From Desulfovibrio mangrovi (GTDB lineage Bacteria; Desulfobacterota; Desulfovibrionia; Desulfovibrionales; Desulfovibrionaceae), in the NCBI RefSeq assembly GCF_026230175.1, contig NZ_CP104208.1, positions 1,860,001 through 1,924,000 on the forward strand: DNA of 64,000 bases, in the 5' to 3' direction. The position numbers and the translations under genes are program-made. Under the pieces are notes generated by a model, which saw only the letters and a program-made list of their open reading frames with translations, made no database searches and had not been told where the DNA came from. Within the stretch, counting starts at the first letter, position 1; every line of letters starts with the position of its first letter. Shown here piece after piece: positions 16,420-23,231 of the stretch.

Positions 16420-17419
16420 GGGAACCCTCCTCCGGAGCCGCCTTCCCGCGCAAGGGACGACGCAACCTTCTGACCAGAGCCCCCAGACCACCAACCAGCC
16501 CCTGCGGCATAAACATCATGCACAACACCAGCAGCGCGCCGTATATCAGCGTTTCCACATTCTCGAACACGCGCAGAAATTCGGGCAACGCCGTCAGGAA
16601 GAAGGCCCCGGCCACCGCCCCCCAGACCGAGGCCATCCCTCCCACAACCACCATGACGATGAGCTGCACGGAGAAATGGAACCCGAAGGAAGAAGGAGCC
16701 ACAAAGCCCAGATAATGCGCATACAGAAAGCCAGCCACCGCGGCATACACGGCGGAAAGCACGAAGACGAACAGCTTGTAGCGGGCAATGTCCACTCCGA
16801 TGCACATGGCCGCCTTCTCGCTGGTGTGAATGGCCATGAGCGCCCTGCCGAAACGCGAACGGATAAGGTTCAGCGACAGCAGCAAAACGAGACTGAGCGC
16901 CGCTGCAACCACATAGAAGTATTCGGTATCCTCCCACAACTCGTGCCCGAAGAGCGCAAGGCGGGGGATGCCCACCATACCCGAGGGGCCGCCCGTCAGT
17001 TCGATGGATTCATTGAAGAAGATGTAGACGATGATGCCGAAGCCGAGGGTGCCCATGGCCAGATAGTGGCCCGTGAGCTTGAGCGTGGGAATGCCCACCA
17101 CAAGGGCCACCGCAGCGGCAAGCCCGACAGCGATGAAAAAGCCCGTGCCCATGGAGAGGCCGTATGTGGCGGTGGCAACACCCGTGGCGTAGGCGGCAAT
17201 GCCGTAGAAGGCCGCATGGCCGAGGGATATCTGGCCCGCAAAGCCGAGCAGCAGATTCAGCCCCACCACGATGATGGCGTTGATGCAGGCCAGTGTGAGC
17301 GTGCTGACATAGTAGGGGTTGGGCAGCACATAGGGCATGGCGAGCATGGCCGCAAAGAACAGGGCAACCGGCAGCAGGGAGCCACCCGCAAGACGGGAAA
17401 GGAAACCGGAGGAAATCAT
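16412..17419 (-). CDS. livM: Branched-chain amino acid ABC transporter permease LivM
   Basis: 335 residues with about nine to ten hydrophobic helices and the LivM hallmark GLNLLLGFAGQISLGHAAFYG; the EAA-like loop is near the C-terminal third. With LivH it forms the inner-membrane channel. The ATG overlaps the livH stop by 4 bp (ATGA-type coupling). Confidence 0.93.
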   Translation of the reverse strand: MISSGFLSRLAGGSLLPVALFFAAMLAMPYVLPNPYYVSTLTLACINAIIVVGLNLLLGFAGQISLGHAAFYGIAAYATGVATATYGLSMGTGFFIAVGLAAAVALVVGIPTLKLTGHYLAMGTLGFGIIVYIFFNESIELTGGPSGMVGIPRLALFGHELWEDTEYFYVVAAALSLVLLLSLNLIRSRFGRALMAIHTSEKAAMCIGVDIARYKLFVFVLSAVYAAVAGFLYAHYLGFVAPSSFGFHFSVQLIVMVVVGGMASVWGAVAGAFFLTALPEFLRVFENVETLIYGALLVLCMMFMPQGLVGGLGALVRRLRRPLRGKAAPEEGSHG

Positions 17420-18309
17420 ACGCGCTTCACCTCCGCCTTGCCGAACAGACCGGAGGGCCGCACGAAGAGCAGCAGCAAGAGAATGATGAAGGCGAACGCA
17501 TCCTTGTAGGCCGAGGAGATCACCCCTGCCCCGAAGGATTCCAGCACGCCGATCACAAGCCCGCCCGCCGCAGCGCCGAAGGGATTGCCCAGACCGCCGA
17601 GGATGCAGGCAGCAAACCCCTTGAGCCCGAGCAGGATGCCCACGTCGAAGGAGGTCATGGTCATGGGCGCCAGAATCACGCCCCCAACAGCCCCCACAAG
17701 GGCGGAGATCATGAATGAAAGCAGCACCATCTGTTCAACGCCAATGCCCACAAGCCACGCGGCCTTGCGCTGGTAGGAACAGGCCAGCATGGCCTTACCG
17801 AAGATGGATTTGCGGAAAAAGGTGCGCAGAGCATAAAGCACCACGGCGGCAATGCCCAGAATCCACAGACTCTGCGGCATCAGCGCTGCCCCGCCGATCA
17901 GGATGGGCTCCGTGCCGGAAAAATGCGGCAAAGCATGCGTATCCTTGTCCCAGAGCAGCATGACGATACTGCGGATGAGAATGGAAATACCGATGGTAAT
18001 GATGACAAGGTTGATGGGCGGCGCGTTCCGCACGGGGCGTATGGCAATGCGCTCCACCAAAGCCCCCACAAGGGTGGCCCCGAGCACCGCAAGCACCACC
18101 GAAAGTGGCAGCGGCAGCCCCAGCATGGCCTGACAGATGACGGCCAGCATACCACCGAGCATCACGAACTCGCCCTGTGCGAAGTTGATGAGCCCTGTGG
18201 TATTGAAAATGATGGTGAACCCCAATCCCGTAAGACCGTACGTCGCCCCCACGGTCAGGCCGGAAAACAGGTATTGCAGAAAGCTGGAAGAATCCATCTC
18301 GTCAACCAT
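17416..18309 (-). CDS. livH: Branched-chain amino acid ABC transporter permease LivH
   Basis: About 297 residues, eight hydrophobic segments, with the LivH pattern GLTVGATYGLTGLGFTIIFNTTGLINFAQGEFVMLGG. First gene of the transporter operon. The start is uncertain: 18309 is used; a second ATG at 18297 is nearer the conserved region, and neither has a strong ribosome binding site. No periplasmic binding protein (livK/livJ) gene lies in the cluster, so the solute receptor must be encoded elsewhere. A TTGACA at 18429-18424 on the minus strand may be its -35 box. Confidence 0.9.
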   Translation of the reverse strand: MVDEMDSSSFLQYLFSGLTVGATYGLTGLGFTIIFNTTGLINFAQGEFVMLGGMLAVICQAMLGLPLPLSVVLAVLGATLVGALVERIAIRPVRNAPPINLVIITIGISILIRSIVMLLWDKDTHALPHFSGTEPILIGGAALMPQSLWILGIAAVVLYALRTFFRKSIFGKAMLACSYQRKAAWLVGIGVEQMVLLSFMISALVGAVGGVILAPMTMTSFDVGILLGLKGFAACILGGLGNPFGAAAGGLVIGVLESFGAGVISSAYKDAFAFIILLLLLFVRPSGLFGKAEVKRV

Positions 18310-18495
18310 GTTCAAAGGTGATGCCTCATGCACTCCAGGGGAATCTGAGACCTTCGGCAACCTGAGCCGCTGCCGGATGACGGGTTCCGGCGAGGGGCCA
18401 ATCTCGCTTCTTTTTTACCCTTTTGTCAACTTCGAGAATGACGAAAACAAAGTTCCCTCCACAGCTTTCTGCGGATACCCACAATCCACAAAAAA

Positions 18496-18515
18496 AGCCC
18501 CGCCGGAGCGGGGCT
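18496..18515 (-). terminator. Terminator of the REC-TPR gene
   Basis: AGCCCCGC (18496-18503) with GCGGGGCT (18508-18515). On the minus strand eight T follow. It lies 10 bp after the stop codon. Confidence 0.9.
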
Positions 18516-18524
18516 GAAAATGCA

Positions 18525-19619
18525 CTATAGGTCGACAATGGATCCCGATCCCTCTCGGGATCGTCCCACCTTGTCCACAAGGTCGTCGAATCCCTCCCCG
18601 GTCCATGGCTGCCCGGCCATGCGACCGTAAAGGTCGCGCGCCTCCTCGAAACCACTATTGATGCGCAGGGCGGTCACAAGCGCTTCCATGCCCTTATCCC
18701 GCTCTTCCAGCAGGCAGTAGGCTTTGGAAAGGTTGAAATAAATGTTCTCGTCTGACGGCGAAATCTCCAGCGCCTGCAGATAGGCACGCACCGCTCCCTG
18801 CAGGTCGCCGTTGCGACGCAGCTTCACGCCCAGCGTATTGAAGGGGTTGGCCGCTGTGCTGTCCACCTTGAGGATGTCGATGAAGAGTTCCTTCACCTCC
18901 TCCAGCCGGTCGAACTGCGCATAGGTATCGGCCGCCCTCTTCAGGAAGCGTTTGTACTGCTCCATATCGCCCTTGCCCCGGAAGGCCTCGGCAAGCCCCT
19001 GATACGCCTCCGCGAACAGCTCGTTGATCTTGAGCGCCTTGTTGAAGGAGACAATGGCCTTGCCATACTTCTGCTTAAGCAGATAGCGGCAGCCCATGTC
19101 GTAGTACTGCTGGGCCTCCTCGTGCAGGGCGAGAATCTCTTCGAATTCCTCGATGGCGTCGTCGTAACGTCCCATGGCGAGCAGCTGCTTGGCATCGCTG
19201 ATCTGCTGCTCTTCAATTTCGGTGAACGTGGTCAGCTTGAGCGCGGTGCCCACGTGGCGTTCAAAGGTATCCACGGAATAGGGACGAAGGATGTATCCGG
19301 CGCATCCGGCGGCAATGGCGTCCAGCACGGCGTTGCGGTCATTCTCCGCCGTGACCATGACCACGGGAACATGCTTGAGGGTAGCGTTCTTCTTGAGCAG
19401 GCGCAGGAAACTGCGGCTGTCCATGTCGCCGATATTGGAGTCGCAGAGAATGAGGTCGCAAGGGTTGGCGCACAGGTACCCGAAGGCGTCCATACCGGAA
19501 GCAAAGGATGCCCCCAAAGCCAGCCTCTGACGGGCAATAGCTGCTTTATCCTGATCTTCATGCTCCTTACGGGCTGTGACAAGCACTACCTTCGGCGCAT
19601 TCTCCCTGAACCGCATCAT
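18525..19619 (-). CDS. Response-regulator receiver domain with C-terminal TPR repeats
   Basis: 364 residues. Residues 10-125 are a CheY-like receiver with the phosphoacceptor probably Asp60 (LILCDSNIGDMD); the usual Lys near residue 111 is Arg (YILRPYS), so phosphorylation chemistry may be altered. Residues about 140-340 contain four to five tetratricopeptide repeats, a protein-binding scaffold. No output DNA-binding domain, so it likely acts by phosphorylation-dependent protein contact. Two adjacent ATGs (19619 and 19616) are possible starts. Single-gene unit; no kinase adjacent. Confidence 0.88.
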   Translation of the reverse strand: MMRFRENAPKVVLVTARKEHEDQDKAAIARQRLALGASFASGMDAFGYLCANPCDLILCDSNIGDMDSRSFLRLLKKNATLKHVPVVMVTAENDRNAVLDAIAAGCAGYILRPYSVDTFERHVGTALKLTTFTEIEEQQISDAKQLLAMGRYDDAIEEFEEILALHEEAQQYYDMGCRYLLKQKYGKAIVSFNKALKINELFAEAYQGLAEAFRGKGDMEQYKRFLKRAADTYAQFDRLEEVKELFIDILKVDSTAANPFNTLGVKLRRNGDLQGAVRAYLQALEISPSDENIYFNLSKAYCLLEERDKGMEALVTALRINSGFEEARDLYGRMAGQPWTGEGFDDLVDKVGRSREGSGSIVDL

Positions 19620-19906
19620 ATCTCTCCCGAACCTCCCCGAAACAGCCTGCAGACCAGCCTGTCAGACCTGAAAATCTCAACGTACGTAAGAGTATGCGCT
19701 TTTTAGCGCCACATCAAGAGGATGAGCACCGCACAAGCCAGAAAATCAACGTGATACTGCACGAAACGCAAGACGGCACCGCCTTTCGGCTGTCCGCCCT
19801 TGCGAAAACCTCCGGCTGCGGGCACAACAGCACAAGCACCTGAACCCAATGCATCCGCATGGCGGGCTTCAGGAATGCTTGTCGCCAATCGCTGAAAGGA
19901 GCCTCC

Positions 19907-20935
19907 ATGCCGGAAACCCACGCCCCTGAGACCAATACTGAAGATACATCCACCCCGCTTCTGGACGTCCGGAACCTGACGACGGTGTTTCATACCGCCA
20001 AGGGCACGGTCACGGCCGTGGATGGCGTAAGCTTCACACTCAGGGCAGGACGGACATTAGGGCTGGTGGGAGAATCCGGCTGCGGCAAGAGTGTAACGGC
20101 CCTTTCCATCATGCGCCTGTTGTCGCTGCCCGCCGGTGAAACCGTTGCGGGAAGCGTGCTGTTCAACGGCAAGGACCTGCTTGCGCTGTCCGAAAAGGAA
20201 ATGCGCACCGTTCGCGGCAACGATATCTCCATGATCTTTCAGGAACCCATGACCTCGCTCAACCCCGTCTTCAAGGTGGGGGAACAGGTGGCCGAAGTCA
20301 TTCGCCTGCACAAAAAGACGGACAAACGCGGCGCATGGGGTGAAGCTGTCGAATTGCTGCGCAAGGTGGGCATACCCGCACCGGAACGCCGTGCAGAGGA
20401 GTATCCGCACCAGATGAGCGGCGGCATGCGCCAGCGCGTGATGATTGCCATGGCACTGGCCTGCTCGCCGAGACTGATCATTGCCGACGAGCCCACCACC
20501 GCGCTTGACGTCACCATTCAGGGACAGATTCTGGATCTCATGAAAGACATGTCGCAGAGTACGGGAGCCGCGCTCATGCTCATCACCCACGATCTGGGGG
20601 TTGTGGCGGAAACAGCGGAAGACGTTGTTGTCATGTATGCGGGCAGAATTGTGGAACAGGCTCCGGTGCACTCACTCTTCAGCACCCCGCTGCATCCATA
20701 CACACAGGGGCTGCTCAAATCCCTGCCCGTGCATCCGGGCACGGGAAACCTGTCGGCAAAAAAGCCCAGAAGCCTGCAGGCAATTCCCGGCACAGTCCCC
20801 TCGCTGCACGCACTGCCCCGTGGCTGCAAGTTCAACGACCGTTGCCCGCACGCCTTTGACCGATGCAGGAGTGAAGAACCGGCCCTGCTGACAGGCGGGG
20901 CGGAGCATCATGTCAGATGCTGGCTGCATGCCTAG
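19907..20935 (+). CDS. Oligopeptide/dipeptide ABC transporter ATPase (OppD/DppD type)
   Basis: 342 residues. Walker A GESGCGKS (55-62), signature MSGGMRQR, Walker [13 protein letters not shown] and the OppD/DppD-specific C-terminal extension with a Cys cluster ([14 protein letters not shown] and a later Cys), which binds an iron-sulfur cluster in some relatives. The start at 19907 has AAGGAG 5 nt upstream. It is an orphan: no OppA, OppB, OppC or OppF gene flanks it, so it must serve a complex encoded elsewhere or be a relic. Peptide or nickel uptake are both possible. Confidence 0.88.
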   Translation: MPETHAPETNTEDTSTPLLDVRNLTTVFHTAKGTVTAVDGVSFTLRAGRTLGLVGESGCGKSVTALSIMRLLSLPAGETVAGSVLFNGKDLLALSEKEMRTVRGNDISMIFQEPMTSLNPVFKVGEQVAEVIRLHKKTDKRGAWGEAVELLRKVGIPAPERRAEEYPHQMSGGMRQRVMIAMALACSPRLIIADEPTTALDVTIQGQILDLMKDMSQSTGAALMLITHDLGVVAETAEDVVVMYAGRIVEQAPVHSLFSTPLHPYTQGLLKSLPVHPGTGNLSAKKPRSLQAIPGTVPSLHALPRGCKFNDRCPHAFDRCRSEEPALLTGGAEHHVRCWLHA

Positions 20936-20970
20936 GCCCATCCCCACCGGATCATCTTCAAACAAAAAAA

Positions 20971-20998
20971 GAAGGGCGGTATATACAACCGCCCTTTC
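20971..20998. terminator. Terminator hairpin after the OppD-type gene
   Basis: GAAGGGCGGT (20971-20980) with ACCGCCCTTTC (20988-20998). The A-run before it gives a better U tract on the minus side, but no minus-strand gene ends here; it most likely stops the plus-strand gene. Confidence 0.65.
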
Positions 20999-21155
20999 CA
21001 CTACCCTCCAAGGGTAGTCAGGATCGCCCCAAAATGCTTCAGTCTCCCGAAGCGTGCCACCAATAGAAATCCCGAAAAGCCACACCCGCTTCCATCTCGC
21101 GGCAGCTGCCTTCCTTCAACTGCCTTCTGCCCTTTTTTCCAATCCGTGGCTATTA

Positions 21156-21189
21156 GGCAAAACCCCACTTTTTATGGTAGGGTTTTGCC
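21156..21189. promoter_or_regulatory. Large inverted repeat upstream of the LuxR-type regulator
   Basis: GGCAAAACCC (21156-21165) and GGGTTTTGCC (21180-21189), perfect 10-bp arms 14 bp apart, two helical turns between arm centres. It lies about 50-85 bp upstream of the predicted transcription start, a usual activator position. Confidence 0.5.
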
Positions 21190-21206
21190 CCAGCCAGTAA
21201 CAATTC

Positions 21207-21235
21207 TTTACATTATGCAGGGAATCCAGCATAAT
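21207..21235 (+). promoter_or_regulatory. Promoter of the LuxR-type regulator
   Basis: TTTACA (21207-21212), 17 bp, CATAAT (21230-21235). Confidence 0.65.
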
Positions 21236-21287
21236 AGACTACAACGCCGAGTCCTTTTCTGCGGAATGTTTATTCTAAGAGAAACAG

Positions 21288-21938
21288 ATGGATACAAGCA
21301 TACTTCTGGTCGAAGACCTCGATATCGTCCGCCAAGGACTCCGGGCTCTGCTTTCCGCCCGCGAAGGCTACACCATAGTAGGGGAAGCTGCGGACGGACT
21401 TGAAGCCGTGCAAATGACCGCCGAAAAGAAGCCGGACATCGTTCTGATGGACCTGCACCTGCCGCACATGGATGGCCCGGATGCCATCCGCCAGATCAAG
21501 AAAAGCTATCCGAATACCAAGATCATCGCCCTGACCGCAGACAGCAAAGACCGCATGCTGTTCAAATCACTGAACGCTGGCGTGGATGGGTATATTCTCA
21601 AGAAAGCCAACTGCGAAGACCTGATACGCGCCATACAGACCGTATTGCTCGGCAAGGCCTACATCAGCCCGGACCTTTCAGGTCATCTTGTGGAACAATA
21701 TCGGAGGGAGGGGGCCATTTCGCAGGAGAGTCCGCTGGATGCCCTCAGTGACAGAGAACAGCAGGTGCTCAAGCTCATTGCCGGCGGCATGGGCAACAAG
21801 GCCATCGCGGAAAAACTGTGTATCAGCCACAAGACCGTGGAAAAACACAAGGCCAACCTGAAGAAGAAAATCGCCGTCACCAATACGGCCGCACTCGTCT
21901 CCTTCGCCATGGACCACGGCCTGCTGGAAGAGCTCTAG
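21288..21938 (+). CDS. NarL/FixJ (LuxR)-family response regulator
   Basis: 216 residues. Receiver domain 1-120 with phosphoacceptor Asp55 (LMDLHLP) and Lys105 (YILKKAN). The LuxR-type helix-turn-helix (about 148-210) reads LSDREQQVLKLIAGGMGNKAIAEKL then SHKTVEKHKANLKKKI. A two-component transcription regulator whose kinase is not in this window. The convergent neighbour is an Hpt protein, a possible phosphodonor. An inverted repeat upstream of its promoter suggests autoregulation. The ribosome binding site is modest (AAGAGA). Confidence 0.93.
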   Translation: MDTSILLVEDLDIVRQGLRALLSAREGYTIVGEAADGLEAVQMTAEKKPDIVLMDLHLPHMDGPDAIRQIKKSYPNTKIIALTADSKDRMLFKSLNAGVDGYILKKANCEDLIRAIQTVLLGKAYISPDLSGHLVEQYRREGAISQESPLDALSDREQQVLKLIAGGMGNKAIAEKLCISHKTVEKHKANLKKKIAVTNTAALVSFAMDHGLLEEL

Positions 21939-21971
21939 CCGTCATAATCAGACCGGAAGCCTGTCCGGTTC

Positions 21972-22628
21972 TTACGCCCCGTACACAAGCAAACGCAACA
22001 CGGCTGCCATGCGCGCCGTTTCTTCCGCATTGCCTGCCTGAACCGCGTCCTTCAGAACCTCGGCACATTCCGCCAGTATCTGCTGCCCGAACGACAGGGC
22101 AGCCCCCTTCAGCGAATGCGCGGCTCGGGCCGCATTCTCATTATCCCCGTTACGGATGTGCATCTCACACTGCCCCAGAAGCTCATGCACTGTCTCCACG
22201 AGCCGTGGAATCAGGGAAAGCAGCGGCTCGGGCACCTGATTCCCGAAGGGGCATCCGGCCTCATCATTCCTGCCAACTACGCCGATGCGCACCGCCGCCT
22301 CGGCCAGAATCATTCTGGCGCGCTCCTTCTTCACCGGCCACGGCACAGCCTGCGCGCCCTGCGGCAGCACGCCGGAACCACCATGCACCCAGAGCAGGCA
22401 AGCGGCAAAGCCTGACTGTCCGGCGAGAGCTTCAGCCATCATGGGGGAAAGGAACACAAGGGAGGGATGCCGTGACGCGACCACCGGCTCACTGCACCTG
22501 CATATTTCACAGGCAATGCCAAGGTCCTCTGCGGCCGCGTTCAGCCAATGAGTGAGAAGCGAACAGTTGCTGGCAACGGGCTCGATCAGCAAAACGGGAA
22601 GCACGGGCAAGGCAGACACCGCAGACAT
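21972..22628 (-). CDS. Hpt-domain phosphotransfer protein with degenerate N-terminal domain
   Basis: 218 residues. The C-terminal Hpt domain (about 130-215) has the phosphorylatable His171 in AAHSLKGAALSFG. The N-terminal 110 residues (VLLIEPVASNCSLL...) look like a receiver fold but lack a clear phosphoacceptor Asp; I infer a pseudo-receiver. Hpt proteins relay phosphate between hybrid kinases and response regulators. It ends 33 bp from the LuxR-type regulator in convergent orientation, suggesting a shared relay. GGAG lies 5 nt before the ATG. Confidence 0.8.
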   Translation of the reverse strand: MSAVSALPVLPVLLIEPVASNCSLLTHWLNAAAEDLGIACEICRCSEPVVASRHPSLVFLSPMMAEALAGQSGFAACLLWVHGGSGVLPQGAQAVPWPVKKERARMILAEAAVRIGVVGRNDEAGCPFGNQVPEPLLSLIPRLVETVHELLGQCEMHIRNGDNENAARAAHSLKGAALSFGQQILAECAEVLKDAVQAGNAEETARMAAVLRLLVYGA

Positions 22629-22685
22629 GCATACTCCGATACGGCAAAAGGCAAAAGGAAAGCGGAACAGGACAACAATGAAACA

Positions 22686-22711
22686 GGGCGGGCACCTTTC
22701 GGCGCCCGCCC
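22686..22711 (-). terminator. Terminator of the Fur-family gene
   Basis: GGGCGGGC (22686-22693) with GCCCGCCC (22704-22711), 11 bp beyond the stop. Both flanks are T-rich in their reading direction, so it may work both ways. Confidence 0.7.
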
Positions 22712-22721
22712 GATCTTTTTG

Positions 22722-23156
22722 CTATTTGGCGTTCCTGCAGTCCTCGCATATGCCGTAGAGGTACATGCGATGACTGGTCAGGGTGAAACCGTGCCGTTCG
22801 GCTAGTTCCTCCTGAAGACGCTCAATCTCTTCGTCAATGACTTCAAGATTCTTGCCGCAGTTTTCGCATATGAGGTGGTCATGATGCTCACTGCCGTATT
22901 TCTGCTCATAACGGGCGACACCGTCACCAAAGTGAACTTCCTTGGCAATGCCGGAATCACAGAGCAGTTTCATGGTACGGTATACGGTGGCCTGACCTAC
23001 GGAACTATCAACCACCTTGACCCGCTCATACAATTCCTCGGTGGTCAGGTGACCGGCTTCGCGAAGAAATACCTCCACAATGCGCAGACGCTGTGGGGTA
23101 ACTTTCAGACCGTTCTTGCCAATATATTCTGTAAAGACCTGTAATGGTTCCTTCAT
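22722..23156 (-). CDS. fur: Fur-family metal-responsive regulator
   Basis: 144 residues. N-terminal winged helix (LKVTPQRLRIVEVFL, then VGQATVYRTMKLL) and dimerisation domain with the metal site HHDHLICENCGK and the structural zinc pair CENC/CEDC. This is a Fur/PerR/Zur-type regulator. I favour Fur from the overall pattern, but PerR cannot be excluded by sequence reading. It is a single-gene unit. Fur-box-like sites stand before both feo transcription units about 10 kb away. Start has GGAAGAG 5 nt upstream. Confidence 0.88.
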   Translation of the reverse strand: MKEPLQVFTEYIGKNGLKVTPQRLRIVEVFLREAGHLTTEELYERVKVVDSSVGQATVYRTMKLLCDSGIAKEVHFGDGVARYEQKYGSEHHDHLICENCGKNLEVIDEEIERLQEELAERHGFTLTSHRMYLYGICEDCRNAK

Positions 23157-23231
23157 TGACGCTCTTCCCGTCTGAGTGATTATCGCGGCATGCTACCCTG
23201 CCTGCGGCAAAAGCGCAACATGCCCGTTCCG

